DNA of 64,000 nucleotides, taken from contig NZ_QKOB01000002.1 of assembly GCF_003226535.1 (NCBI RefSeq), forward strand, positions 354,666 through 418,665, written 5' to 3'. The stretch is from Meiothermus sp. Pnk-1. Lineage in GTDB: Bacteria; Deinococcota; Deinococci; Deinococcales; Thermaceae. The notes under the pieces are model-generated. The model saw only the letters and a list, made by a program, of their open reading frames with translations, ran no database searches and was not told where the DNA came from. The position numbers and the translations under genes were made by a program. Shown one piece after another: positions 1-8,609 of this stretch (positions within the stretch are counted from its first letter, which is position 1; each line of letters begins with the position of its first letter).

Positions 1-1
1 C

Positions 2-2893
2 GTGCTCATCGAGGAACTGGTGGCGGCCCCCGCCGCGAAGACTGCTCCCAACCTTCGCGCGATCGCCCAAGGGCAGGGCACGTTGACCCTCGAGGAAGCC
101 CTCTCCCGTTTCAAGCACGCGCTTTTGGTGCCTCAGTTCACCGTGGAGGAAGGCTTGCTGGCCGGGCTCAGGCGTCTGCAAGAGGCCGCCGTTCAAGCCG
201 TGCGGGACGGAGCCGAACTGCTGGTGCTCTCCGACCGCCACGCCTATGAGGGGGGGGTCTGGATCGACATCTACCTGGCCCTGGCTGCGGTAGGGCGTTC
301 CCTGGAAGAGGCCCGCGACCTCGAAGGGATCAGCCTGCGCCGCCGGACCTCGATCGTGGTGCACTCCGGTGGGGTGCGCAACCTCCACGACCTAGCGGTG
401 TGTCTGGGCCTAGGGGCCGACGCGGTGGCCCCCTGGTTGATGCAGCAAAAAGCCCTGGCCTCCGGGGGTAGCGAGGCCCTACAGAAGCTGGTGGAAGGGC
501 TCAGAAAGGGCCTCGAGAAGGTCATCAGCACCATGGGCATTCACGAGCTACGCGGCTACGGGCGCATCTTCAGCGCGGTGGGGCTCAAGCCCGAGTTGGC
601 GGGGTACTTCGGCATCCGGAGCTTCCTGGCCTCCGAACAGGCGGGCTATGGCTTCTCCGAGCTCGAGCGCACCCTCTTGGAGCGGGTGAGCTTCCTCACT
701 GCCCCCAAGGTGCTGCCGGCCAAGGATTTCCGTTTCAACCCGCGCATTTACAAGACCGCCCTGGATGTGGCCGCGGGGGAAGCCCCTTACGAGCACTACC
801 AAGAGAAAGTGCGGGGGCTCGAGCACGAATCCCCCATCGCGGCCCGGCAGCTTTTGGCGGTGCGCTTTCCCGAGAAGAGCGCCGTAACCCCCGAGGAGGT
901 GGACATCGGGGTAGGTGGGCACTCGTTGCCCTTTGTCATCACCGCGATGAGCTTCGGTTCCCAGGGCGAGACCGCCTTCCGCGCCTATGTAGAGGCGGCG
1001 AAGAAGCTCAACATGCTGTGCATCAACGGCGAGGGGGGCGAGATCCCCGACATGCTGGGAAAGTACACCCACTGGCGCGGCCAGCAGGTAGCCTCCGGGC
1101 GCTTCGGGGCGCACGCCTACATGCTCAACTCGGCTTCGGTGATCGAGATCAAGATCGGGCAGGGGGCCAAGCCTGGTGAGGGTGGTCACCTCCCCGGCAA
1201 GAAAGTCACCCCCAAGGTGGCTGCGGCCCGCAACGCGGTGCCCGGCGTGGACCTTATCTCGCCCTCCAACAACCACGACCTGTACTCCATCGAAGACCTG
1301 GCCCAGCTCGTCGAGGAACTCAAAACGGTGAACCCCAAGGCCAAGGTCTCGGTGAAGGTCCCGGTGATTCCCGGGATCGGCACCATCGCGGTGGGAATCG
1401 CCAAGGCCGGAGCCGACATCATTGCCCTCTCCGGCTTTGAAGGAGGGACCGGGGCGGCCCGTTGGCACGCCCTCAAGTACGCGGGGTTACCCGTGGAAAT
1501 CGGGGTGCGCCGGGCCCACCGGGCCTTGGTTCGGGCGGGGATGCGCGACAAGGTGGAGATCTGGGCGGATGGCGGTCTGAAGACGGCCTATGACGTGCTG
1601 CGCATGGTTTTGCTGGGCGCAGACCGGGTGGGTATGGCCACGCTGGCGATGGTCGCCATCGGCTGTACCATCTGCCGGGGGTGCCAGACCGATACCTGCC
1701 ACGTGGGCATCGCCACCCAGATCGAGACGCTCGAGCAGGCCCAGGCCCACGGCCTCAAGCGCTTCGTACCGCAGGAGCCCGAGCGGGCTGTAGACCAGCT
1801 GGTGCGGTTCTTCTCGCTGAAGGGAGAGGAGCTGCGCAAGCTCGTGGCGGCGCTGGGCTTCCCGTCGCTCAAAGAGGTTCGTGGTCGGAGCGATCTGCTC
1901 TACCAGGAAGCCCATGGCGAGTCCTTAGACCTTCGCTACTTTTTCGAACCCATCAGCGAGCCGGAATGGCTGCGGGAGCGCTCGGCGCACGTGCTGCGCA
2001 AACCCCTCAACCAGCTCACCCGCACCATCACCGAGGTCGTCTCGGAAGCTTACGCCGAGGGCGGGCGGGAACTGCTGTTCCAGGAGGGTCCGGTAGGCTC
2101 CACCGATCGCGCCTTGGGGACCCACCTGGCCGGAGAGATCGCCCGTCGCAGGCTTTACGGTAAAGGCTTTGACGCTCAGGTCGAGTTGCGCTTCGACGCG
2201 GGATCGGTGGCGGGGAACGGGCTGGCCGCTTTTAGCGTGGAAGGGCTCGAGGTTCTCGTCGAAGGTGGGGCTCAGGACGGGGTGGCCAAAGGGGCTTACG
2301 GTGGCAAGGTCGTGGTGCTTAAAGGACGCAACCCCTACGGGCAGTATGTAGACGGCAGCGTGGGTAAGAGCTTCGCCTACGGGGCCATCGGCGGTACCCT
2401 GATCGTGGAGGGCATGGCCGACAGCCGCTTCTGCATTCGGCTCTCCGGGGCTGACGTCGTGTTGGGCGGCGAGCCGGAGCGCCCGGTGCAAGACGAGTTG
2501 GGCAACCTCGCTTCTCGCGCTCAGGCCAAGGGATTCGCCTTTGAATACATGACCCGGGGCCGCGCGCTGGTGCTAGGCGATCCCGGTCCCTGGATCTGCT
2601 CGGGGATGACCGGCGGGCGGGTTTACTTGCGTTATTGGCCGGAGATGGGCCTGAACGAGGAGGCCATGCGCCGCCGCTTGGCCAAGGGGGCTAAAGTGGT
2701 GATCCAAAAGCTCGACGAGCGAGGGGTAGCCGATGTGCGCGAGCTGATGGGGGTTTACCTATCCGTCCTCACCCAGGCCGAGCGGCACGACAAGGCGGAG
2801 CGACTCGAGCGCCTTCTCCTCGATCCTGGCTCCCATTTCCGCATGGTGCTTCCCGCCAACCAGCAGGTTGCCCAGGAAGTGAGCACCGAGTAG
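2..2893 (+). CDS. gltB: Glutamate synthase (GOGAT) large subunit, 5'-truncated by the window edge
   Basis: Makes glutamate from 2-oxoglutarate and glutamine-derived ammonia, in the cytoplasm with the small subunit. The visible 963 residues are the central, FMN/2-oxoglutarate-binding and C-terminal beta-helix parts; the N-terminal glutamine amidotransferase domain of a roughly 1,500-residue enzyme must lie left of the window, so the apparent start is not the real one. The FMN domain shows GQGAKPGEGGHLPGKKV and SPSNNHDLYSIEDL. The 3Fe-4S cysteines are in GCTICRGCQTDTCHVG, with the family spacing. The C-terminal part is rich in glycine turns, as in the GXGXG beta-helix. No small-subunit gene follows; a composite repeat lies directly downstream. 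Confidence 0.95.
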   Translation: MLIEELVAAPAAKTAPNLRAIAQGQGTLTLEEALSRFKHALLVPQFTVEEGLLAGLRRLQEAAVQAVRDGAELLVLSDRHAYEGGVWIDIYLALAAVGRSLEEARDLEGISLRRRTSIVVHSGGVRNLHDLAVCLGLGADAVAPWLMQQKALASGGSEALQKLVEGLRKGLEKVISTMGIHELRGYGRIFSAVGLKPELAGYFGIRSFLASEQAGYGFSELERTLLERVSFLTAPKVLPAKDFRFNPRIYKTALDVAAGEAPYEHYQEKVRGLEHESPIAARQLLAVRFPEKSAVTPEEVDIGVGGHSLPFVITAMSFGSQGETAFRAYVEAAKKLNMLCINGEGGEIPDMLGKYTHWRGQQVASGRFGAHAYMLNSASVIEIKIGQGAKPGEGGHLPGKKVTPKVAAARNAVPGVDLISPSNNHDLYSIEDLAQLVEELKTVNPKAKVSVKVPVIPGIGTIAVGIAKAGADIIALSGFEGGTGAARWHALKYAGLPVEIGVRRAHRALVRAGMRDKVEIWADGGLKTAYDVLRMVLLGADRVGMATLAMVAIGCTICRGCQTDTCHVGIATQIETLEQAQAHGLKRFVPQEPERAVDQLVRFFSLKGEELRKLVAALGFPSLKEVRGRSDLLYQEAHGESLDLRYFFEPISEPEWLRERSAHVLRKPLNQLTRTITEVVSEAYAEGGRELLFQEGPVGSTDRALGTHLAGEIARRRLYGKGFDAQVELRFDAGSVAGNGLAAFSVEGLEVLVEGGAQDGVAKGAYGGKVVVLKGRNPYGQYVDGSVGKSFAYGAIGGTLIVEGMADSRFCIRLSGADVVLGGEPERPVQDELGNLASRAQAKGFAFEYMTRGRALVLGDPGPWICSGMTGGRVYLRYWPEMGLNEEAMRRRLAKGAKVVIQKLDERGVADVRELMGVYLSVLTQAERHDKAERLERLLLDPGSHFRMVLPANQQVAQEVSTE

Positions 2894-3238
2894 GGAAGAT
2901 GCCGACTCCCGTTCTTTTGGGGCTGCGCCGGAGAAGGGTTTGGCAGGGTTTGCTGCTGGGCAGCGGATTCCCTCACCCCAGGCCACCGGAGGGTCTTGGG
3001 GTAGATTCCCTTCGGGACAGCCTACGGCTGTACACCCAGAGGTAGATTCCCCGGCGGGACGGCCTACACCCGTACGACCCCACCCCAACCCTCCCCTGCT
3101 AGGGGAGGGGGTATTAGCTTTCCTGGCTCCCGGCCTGGTCGGCTACGGTCAAGGCGAAGGGTACAGCATAAAGGGGTATGATCCCCTGCGTTTAGCGTAC
3201 GACGTGCGTCATTCCGCATTTTTGGTACGATTGTCCCG
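2894..3238. repeat. Intergenic composite repeat, copy A (two hairpin units plus short word array)
   Basis: No gene is visible here. Two units start with GTAGATTCCC at 3001 and 3042 (period 41). The first holds a perfect hairpin ACAGCC-TAC-GGCTGT (3017-3031); the second core is degenerate. A separate hairpin, CCTCCCCT-GCT-AGGGGAGG, lies at 3090-3108, and a short GCGTTTAGCGTACGACG-type array at 3189-3210. An extended -10-like box, TGG-TACGAT (3223-3231), ends 7 nt before the ATG of the next gene, so the array may supply a leaderless promoter. Confidence 0.75.
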
Positions 3239-3799
3239 ATGGACCCCTGTATTTTGCTAGAGACCCTCAAACGCCGGACGGGCTTCAATGAGGGGCACGT
3301 TCGGGTGCTGGCCGGACTAGGGCATTATATGACCCCTCTCGCCGCTGAGGTGGCTCTGGCGTTTTATGACTATTTGGGCCGCGATCCTGAGATGCGGGAT
3401 ATCCTCTGGGCTTCTCCAGGGAGGGTAGAGCGGCTTTACGGAAGCTTTGCGGCTTGGTATCGCGAGCTTTTTTCTGGCGTTTACGACGCCGCTTACGCTC
3501 ACCGTCGTTACCGCATCGGCCTGATCCATGCCCGCCTCGGCATTACCCCTGGCTATATGGTTCCAGCGATGGGGATTGTACAGGAAATCTCCCTCGAGCA
3601 CATGCGCACCGCCCTTCGTGTTGGCGAGATTTTCCCTGCGGTAGAGGCTTTCGAGAAGATCATCGCCATTGAGATTGCCCTGATTGACGAGAGCTACCTG
3701 GCGGCGCTCGAGGTCGGGTTCAAGTTGGGGGTCAGCAGCCGCGACGCACTGGTGCAAGGGGCAAGCACCTTGCTCAAGGAGGCTAGCGTGTGGTCCTAG
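3239..3799 (+). CDS. Single-domain sensor globin / protoglobin-like protein
   Basis: A 186-residue haem protein of the globin-coupled-sensor/protoglobin family, predicted to bind O2, CO or NO. The family signature is clear: RRYRIGLIHARLGITPGYM, with His97 as the likely proximal haem ligand. The protein ends about where the globin fold ends, with no kinase, cyclase or methyl-acceptor output domain, so it is a stand-alone globin. No ribosome binding site is seen; TACGAT lies 7 nt before the ATG, suggesting a leaderless transcript. Neighbours give no functional hint. Family assignment is firm; whether it senses, stores or detoxifies gas is unknown. Confidence 0.85.
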   Translation: MDPCILLETLKRRTGFNEGHVRVLAGLGHYMTPLAAEVALAFYDYLGRDPEMRDILWASPGRVERLYGSFAAWYRELFSGVYDAAYAHRRYRIGLIHARLGITPGYMVPAMGIVQEISLEHMRTALRVGEIFPAVEAFEKIIAIEIALIDESYLAALEVGFKLGVSSRDALVQGASTLLKEASVWS

Positions 3800-3852
3800 G
3801 GGCGGCCATAACGGTAGAAGCCCCCATTATTTTTGCTATAGGCTAGCCCGGT

Positions 3853-4641
3853 ATGATCCGCGCCATCCTTTTTGACCTGGATGAGACCCTGATCCTCGAT
3901 GAGGCTGTCTGTGAGCATGCTTTTCGTGAGGCGGCCTTTGTCGCGGCGCAGCGCTACAGCCTCGACCTAGAGCGCCTTGTGCGCACCGCTAAAACCTCTG
4001 CTCAGCGGTTGTGGGCCCAAGGCCCTTACCACTCCTACGCTCTTTGCATTGGGCACAGTGCCTTGGAGGGGCTGTGGGCGGGCTACACGCAGCCCGAGGT
4101 GCAAGGGTTGCGTGAGTGGGCTCCCGGCTACCGCCTGGCCGTATGGCGCGAGGCTCTGGCCGAACAGAACGTCTCAGATGAAAACCTCCTTTTTGAACTG
4201 GTGGACACCTGGCGCACGGCTCGAGCCCTTTACCCTCGCTATCCCGAGGTGGATGCCCTGCTTTCGGCCCTATCTCCTAGGTATCGGCTTGGCCTCGTCA
4301 CCAACGGGGTGCCCGACCTTCAGCGGGCGAAGATTTATGGGAGTAATCTGGCTTCCCACTTTCAGGCGGTGGCGGTCTCGGGGGAGCTGAACGTGGGCAA
4401 GCCCGATCCGAAGATCTTCGAGTGGATCTGCGCGAGGCTCGAGGTCGCCCCCGCGGAGTGCGTGATGGTTGGGGACAACCCCGAGCGCGACGTGGCTGGG
4501 GCCATCCAGGCCGGGATGAGATCGGTTTGGGTGGATCGCGGCTTCAAGCCTCGGGACCAGCGTTACCCGGCGGATCTGGAAGTAAAAAACCTGCTCGCGA
4601 TGCTGCCCTGGCTCGAGGAACTAGCTAGGCAGCAGGGCTAA
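3853..4641 (+). CDS. HAD-superfamily phosphatase-like hydrolase
   Basis: A 262-residue cytoplasmic hydrolase with all HAD motifs: motif I DLDET (nucleophile Asp8, acid/base Asp10), motif II with the VTNG turn (about residue 150), motif III lysine in GKPDPKIF and motif IV GDNPERD. A helical cap of about 100 residues after motif I makes it a class C1 enzyme. Substrate is not predictable; such proteins dephosphorylate small phosphoesters such as glycolate-P or nucleotides, or are dehalogenases. An extended -10-like sequence TGC-TATAGG lies 10 nt before the ATG, so it is probably transcribed separately from the globin gene. Confidence 0.8.
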   Translation: MIRAILFDLDETLILDEAVCEHAFREAAFVAAQRYSLDLERLVRTAKTSAQRLWAQGPYHSYALCIGHSALEGLWAGYTQPEVQGLREWAPGYRLAVWREALAEQNVSDENLLFELVDTWRTARALYPRYPEVDALLSALSPRYRLGLVTNGVPDLQRAKIYGSNLASHFQAVAVSGELNVGKPDPKIFEWICARLEVAPAECVMVGDNPERDVAGAIQAGMRSVWVDRGFKPRDQRYPADLEVKNLLAMLPWLEELARQQG

Positions 4642-4687
4642 GCGATCTCAAAGGGCTCGAGCCGGTCTGTGCGGTTGACCAGCAAGT

Positions 4688-4790
4688 GGTATACGCTGTA
4701 CGTCGTACGCTAAACGCAAGACGCAAAACGCTGGGGACGAGCAAAGCTCGTACACCTATTCGTATTCGTATGACGTACGACATGGGACAG
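4688..4790. repeat. Intergenic composite repeat, copy B (one hairpin unit)
   Basis: An ACGTC/ACGCAA-type array (about 4692-4732) is followed by one hairpin, ACGAGC-AAA-GCTCGT, then CACC and a second array of CGTATGACGTACGAC type. The order array-hairpin-array is the same as in copies C and D. It sits just beyond the 3' end of ruvA. Confidence 0.75.
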
Positions 4791-4791
4791 C

Positions 4792-5373
4792 TCAGCGCAG
4801 CGCTTTGAGGGCCAGCCGGATGATCTCTTGGGTGCTGGCCTCGGGGTTTTGCTGGATGATCTGGGTCACGGCGGCGCGCACCTGGTTTTCGCGGAAGCCC
4901 AGCGTGACCAGGGCCAGCTCGGCTTCTTCGCTCTGGGGGCGGCGGAGGATGGGGCCGCCCTCGCCCATCAGGTGGGGCGGGACTTTTCCGCGGAGCTCGA
5001 GGGCGATCCGCTCAGCCAGCTTTCGCCCCACCCCCTGGGCTCCGGTAAGCAGGCGAATATCGCCGTCGGCGAGTGCGCGTGCCAGCAGGGCTGGCGATAG
5101 CGAGGAGAGCAGGTTGAGCCCCACCTTGGGTCCCACCCCGCTCACCCCCAGCAGCATCTCAAAGAGCTCCAGCGAGCGTTCGTCGGCGAAGCCGTACAGT
5201 GAGAGGTCGTCCTCGCGCACAACGAGCTTGGTGTGTAAGGCGATCTCGCCCGCTTCGGGCAGGTTGGCAAGGGTGGTGGTGGGGCAGAAGACCTCGAGCC
5301 CGAATCCCCCCACCAGCAGAATCACGCTGGTTTCGGTTTTGCGTAGGGCGGTGCCTTTAAGATAGCGGACCAT
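4792..5373 (-). CDS. ruvA: Holliday junction branch-migration protein RuvA
   Basis: The 193-residue protein binds four-way DNA junctions and loads the RuvB motor during recombination repair. It begins MVRYLKGTA as RuvA proteins do, with an N-terminal OB fold, then two helix-hairpin-helix motifs (LLGVSGVGPKVGLNLL and TGAQGVGRKLAERI), and a short C-terminal three-helix RuvB-binding domain. Length matches the family. It starts 11 nt after the crotonase gene at 5385-6155 and probably ends that minus-strand operon, an unusual setting; ruvB and ruvC are not in the window. Confidence 0.95.
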   Translation of the reverse strand: MVRYLKGTALRKTETSVILLVGGFGLEVFCPTTTLANLPEAGEIALHTKLVVREDDLSLYGFADERSLELFEMLLGVSGVGPKVGLNLLSSLSPALLARALADGDIRLLTGAQGVGRKLAERIALELRGKVPPHLMGEGGPILRRPQSEEAELALVTLGFRENQVRAAVTQIIQQNPEASTQEIIRLALKALR

Positions 5374-5384
5374 AGAGGTGTATC

Positions 5385-6155
5385 CTACCTACCGCTGAAT
5401 TTAGCCGCTCGCTTCTCGTAGAAGGCTTGCACCCCCTCTTTGTGATCCAGGGTACGGCCTGCGACCTCTTGCAGCAGGGCTTCATACTCGAGCATCTCCT
5501 CGAGCGTAGCCCCTGCACTCCGCCTGAGGGCCCGCTTGATGAGGCCGTAGGTCTTGGTGGGGCCGCTGGCGAGTTCGGCGGCGAGTTTACCCACCTCCTC
5601 GGCCAGTTGCTCGGCGGGCACGACCCGGTTCACCAGGCCTAGGGCCAAGGCTTGCTCGGCGGTGAGGCGAGGGGAAAGGGCCTCGAGCTCGAAGGCCTTG
5701 GCGTACCCGACGATGCGGGGCAGGTGGTAGTTCATCCCGGCGTCGGGGATCAGGCCGATCTTGCTGAAGCCGGTGGTGAAGACCGCATCCGAGGCGGCAA
5801 TACGCAGATCGCAGGCCAGCGCCAGCGACATTCCCGCCCCGGCGGCAGCCCCGTGTATGGCTGCGATGACCGGTTTTTCCAAGGCGGTGATGTTTTCCAC
5901 CACTGCGGTGTAGTTTCGCAAATGGGCTTTGTAGGAGACAGTTTGGCCAGCAAACTCGCGTAAATCTTGACCCGAGCAGAACCCCCGCCCTGCCCCCCGC
6001 AGCACCACTACCCGCACCTCGGGGGCGCTGGCTTCTTTGTGGAAGGCTTTAGCCAGAGCTTGCAGCATCTCGGTGGTGAAGGCGTTGATGGCCTCAGGGC
6101 GGTTTAGGGTTAGGGTGAGAACGCCCTCTTGTAGTTGTGAAAGCAGTACGCTCAT
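5385..6155 (-). CDS. Enoyl-CoA hydratase/isomerase, PaaG-like
   Basis: A 256-residue crotonase-fold protein acting on acyl-CoA thioesters. The oxyanion-hole segments are GRGFCSGQDL (about residue 59) and HGAAAGAGMSLALACDL (about residue 105). The two glutamates of true hydratases are absent; the second site reads GFSKIGLIPDAG, the pattern of PaaG-type ring 1,2-epoxyphenylacetyl-CoA isomerases. I therefore favour isomerase over hydratase activity, but no other phenylacetate genes are nearby. It lies 6 nt downstream of a second crotonase gene, so they are co-transcribed. Confidence 0.85.
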   Translation of the reverse strand: MSVLLSQLQEGVLTLTLNRPEAINAFTTEMLQALAKAFHKEASAPEVRVVVLRGAGRGFCSGQDLREFAGQTVSYKAHLRNYTAVVENITALEKPVIAAIHGAAAGAGMSLALACDLRIAASDAVFTTGFSKIGLIPDAGMNYHLPRIVGYAKAFELEALSPRLTAEQALALGLVNRVVPAEQLAEEVGKLAAELASGPTKTYGLIKRALRRSAGATLEEMLEYEALLQEVAGRTLDHKEGVQAFYEKRAAKFSGR

Positions 6156-6161
6156 GGCTTT

Positions 6162-6932
6162 TCACTTTCCTTTCCAAACCGGCTTGCGCTTCTCGACAAA
6201 GGCAGTGGTTCCCTCCTGCTTGTCTTCGCTGCCAAAGGCGATCAGGAACTGGCTGCGCTCGTAGGCCAGGCCGTGTTCAAGCGGGAGATCCTGTGCGCGG
6301 TTGACGGCGTCTTTAGCGAGCTGGGCGGCCAAAGGAGCGCGGGAGGCTACCAGGTTGCCCAGCTCGAGGGCTTCCTCGAGGTATAACTCGACGGGAACCA
6401 CCTTGTTCACCAACCCCATCCGGTAGGCTTCCCAGGCGCTTAAGACCCGCCCGGCCAGCACGGTCTCCATGGCCCAATATTTGCCGATCTGGCGGGTCAG
6501 GCGCTGGGTTCCGCCGGCGCCGGGGATGATGCCTAGGTTGATCTCGGGCTGGGCAAAGCGGGCCGTCTCCGAGGCCACGATCAGGTCGCAGAGCATGGCC
6601 AGCTCGCAGCCACCGCCATAAGCAAACCCCGATACTGCTGCGATTAGGGGTTTCTTAGCCCGCCGCAGTATCTCGTACTGGTCGGCCCGCAGGCCCCGCA
6701 TTAGCTCGGGGAGCGAGGTCTGCTGGAACTCGGCGATGTCCGCTCCGGCGGCGAAGGCCCGCTCGTTGCCGGTGAGGACCATGGCCCTGATCTCGCTGTC
6801 CTGCTCGAACGCACTCACGGCCTGACCGATCTCGCCGAGGGTTGCGGTATTGATCGCGTTGAGCTGCTGAGGTCGGTTGAGGCGGATCAGCCCAACTTTT
6901 CCATGGGTTTCGACGAGGATGTTTTCGTACAT
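6162..6932 (-). CDS. Enoyl-CoA hydratase
   Basis: A 256-residue crotonase that should hydrate trans-2-enoyl-CoA in beta-oxidation or a related acyl-CoA pathway. Both catalytic glutamates are present, in GGGCELAMLCD and QPEINLGIIPGAGG, and the oxyanion hole in RAFAAGADIAEF. This separates it from the PaaG-like neighbour, so the pair may act as hydratase plus isomerase. The ATG follows GGGAGCATTCC as a fair ribosome site. It is first of three minus-strand genes ending with ruvA. Confidence 0.88.
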   Translation of the reverse strand: MYENILVETHGKVGLIRLNRPQQLNAINTATLGEIGQAVSAFEQDSEIRAMVLTGNERAFAAGADIAEFQQTSLPELMRGLRADQYEILRRAKKPLIAAVSGFAYGGGCELAMLCDLIVASETARFAQPEINLGIIPGAGGTQRLTRQIGKYWAMETVLAGRVLSAWEAYRMGLVNKVVPVELYLEEALELGNLVASRAPLAAQLAKDAVNRAQDLPLEHGLAYERSQFLIAFGSEDKQEGTTAFVEKRKPVWKGK

Positions 6933-6970
6933 GGAATGCTCCCGCGTTCGTCCTACGCCTCAATGCAGGG

Positions 6971-7303
6971 CTACTTCATCCGCTCTTCGCTGAAGCGCTG
7001 GCCCTCCCACACGTCAATGAAAGCCGTTCCGGCGTGGAGCTTGGCCTTGTGGGGGACTCCCGCAGGGATATGGTAGTAATCACCCTTTTTGAAGGTTTGG
7101 TGCTGGCCGTCAATCCAAAACTCCACCACGCCCTCGAGCACCACCCCCCACTGTCCCTCATGGGCGTGCTCGGGTACCTCGGTCTCCTGGGGTACGTAGC
7201 CGAAGCCGATCTGCCCCCCCTGTCCCGAGATCACCGGTATATCCATCCCTGGCCACAGGGTTACCTGTTTGAACTTCGCGAACCACTCCGGGAATACCTG
7301 CAT
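6971..7303 (-). CDS. Small single-domain cupin protein
   Basis: A 110-residue beta-barrel cupin. Motif 1 reads VPEHAHEGQWGVVLEG and motif 2 GDYYHIPAGVPHKAK, which gives a His/Glu/His metal site. Such proteins may be isomerases, dioxygenases or sensory domains; the function cannot be named from sequence. A GTG three codons upstream (7312) is possible, but a GAGG lies 8 nt before the ATG at 7303, so I use that. It lies back-to-back with lysC. Confidence 0.75.
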   Translation of the reverse strand: MQVFPEWFAKFKQVTLWPGMDIPVISGQGGQIGFGYVPQETEVPEHAHEGQWGVVLEGVVEFWIDGQHQTFKKGDYYHIPAGVPHKAKLHAGTAFIDVWEGQRFSEERMK

Positions 7304-7344
7304 GGCTCTCACCTCGCCCCTAGCTTATCAACCGGAGCTTGGCT

Positions 7345-7374
7345 TTGCGTTGGGAGAATCTTTCGTGTTATCCT
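7345..7374 (+). promoter_or_regulatory. Candidate lysC promoter
   Basis: TTGCGT (7345-7350), 18 nt, then TATCCT (7369-7374) with an extended TG (TGT-TATCCT). Transcription would start about 5 nt before the lysC ATG at 7386, which agrees with the lack of a ribosome binding site there. Confidence 0.4.
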
Positions 7375-7385
7375 TCACAGCTAAT

Positions 7386-8609
7386 ATGGCTTTGGTCGTG
7401 CAGAAATACGGCGGCACCAGCGTGGGCGACCTCGAGCGTATTCACAAGGTCGCCCAGCGCATCCAGCACTACCGTGAGCGGGGTCATCAGCTGGCGGTGG
7501 TGGTCTCGGCGATGGGCCATACCACCGATGAGCTGATCGCCCTGGCGAAACGGGTCAATAAGCGCCCACCGCAACGGGAGCTGGATATGCTCACTACCAT
7601 CGGGGAGCAGCAGTCGGTGGCGCTGCTCTCGATGCAGCTCAACGCGATGGGCATCCCGGCGCGGGGGTTCACGCAACACCAGATCGGCATCACCACCGAC
7701 GGGCGCTATGGCGATGCTCGCATTTTGCGGGTGGAGCCTCGGCTTATCAAAGAGGCCTTGGACCGCGGCGAGGTGGCGGTGGTGGCGGGTTTCATGGGCA
7801 CCACCCCCGAAGGTGAGCTGACCACCTTGGGGCGCGGGGGTTCCGATACCACCGCAGTGGCCCTTGCGGCGGCCTTGGGAGCTCGCGAGTGCGAAATCTT
7901 CACCGACACCGAGGGGGTCTACACCACCGACCCTCACACCATTCCCGAGGCGCAGAAACTCTCCCGCATCGGTTATGACCAGATGCTCGAGCTAGCCGCC
8001 CTGGGAGCACGGGTGTTGCACCCCCGTGCGGTCTATTACGGTAAGCGCTACGGCGTAAAGATTCACGTGCGCAGCAGCTTTTCCTACAACCCCGGAACCC
8101 TAGTGGAGGAAGGTATGGAACTCGATCGCCCAGTGACGGGAGTGGCTCTAGATGATGAGATTGCGCAGATTGGTCTAATAGGTATCCCTGACCGCCCCGG
8201 TATTGCTAGCCGAGTATTTGAGGCCCTTGCCCGCCGAGGAGTAGCGGTAGACATGATCATTCAGGGCGTGCCCGGCCACGATGCCTCGCGCCAGCAGATG
8301 GCCTTCACAGTCAACAAAGACTTTGCCGAGGACGCGATGGAAGCCTTGGAGCCGGTGTTGGCCGAGATCGGTGGGGAGGCCGTGCTCCGCCGCGACGTGG
8401 CCAAGGTTTCCATCGTGGGGGTAGCCCTGGCTTCGACCCCGGGTATTCCCGCGCGTATGTTCGCGGCGGTTGCAGGCGTGGGAGCTAACATCGAGATGAT
8501 CGCCACCAGCGAGGTGCGCATCTCGGTGATCATCCCCGCCCATTATGCTGAAGCCGCGCTTCGCGCCGTGCACAGCGCCTTCGAACTGGACAAGCCGGTG
8601 GCCTCATGA
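7386..8609 (+). CDS. lysC: Aspartate kinase (alpha subunit)
   Basis: Phosphorylates aspartate, the first step to lysine, threonine and methionine. The 407-residue protein starts MALVVQKYGGTSVGD; the in-frame extension upstream (to 7269) is not conserved-looking and overlaps the lysC promoter and the cupin gene, so I reject it. The kinase domain has KYGGTSVG (Lys7) and FTDTEGVYTTDP. Two C-terminal ACT domains (from about residue 260) should bind lysine and/or threonine for feedback inhibition. The gene overlaps the next one by 4 nt (ATGA). It also contains an internal start for a beta subunit. Confidence 0.95.
   Translation: MALVVQKYGGTSVGDLERIHKVAQRIQHYRERGHQLAVVVSAMGHTTDELIALAKRVNKRPPQRELDMLTTIGEQQSVALLSMQLNAMGIPARGFTQHQIGITTDGRYGDARILRVEPRLIKEALDRGEVAVVAGFMGTTPEGELTTLGRGGSDTTAVALAAALGARECEIFTDTEGVYTTDPHTIPEAQKLSRIGYDQMLELAALGARVLHPRAVYYGKRYGVKIHVRSSFSYNPGTLVEEGMELDRPVTGVALDDEIAQIGLIGIPDRPGIASRVFEALARRGVAVDMIIQGVPGHDASRQQMAFTVNKDFAEDAMEALEPVLAEIGGEAVLRRDVAKVSIVGVALASTPGIPARMFAAVAGVGANIEMIATSEVRISVIIPAHYAEAALRAVHSAFELDKPVAS
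8115..8609 (+). CDS. Aspartate kinase beta subunit from an internal start
   Basis: An in-frame ATG inside lysC is preceded by GGAGGAAGGT, a strong ribosome site, and would give a 164-residue protein made only of the two ACT regulatory domains. Alpha2beta2 aspartokinases with in-frame overlapping beta subunits are known in Thermus and Bacillus, and the size matches. The sequence shows the site; actual translation is inference. Confidence 0.65.
   Translation: MELDRPVTGVALDDEIAQIGLIGIPDRPGIASRVFEALARRGVAVDMIIQGVPGHDASRQQMAFTVNKDFAEDAMEALEPVLAEIGGEAVLRRDVAKVSIVGVALASTPGIPARMFAAVAGVGANIEMIATSEVRISVIIPAHYAEAALRAVHSAFELDKPVAS

Noticed and set aside
7269..7385. A 39-codon N-terminal extension of aspartate kinase.
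   Set aside because: It overlaps the cupin start and the likely promoter; the conserved protein begins MALVVQKYGG.
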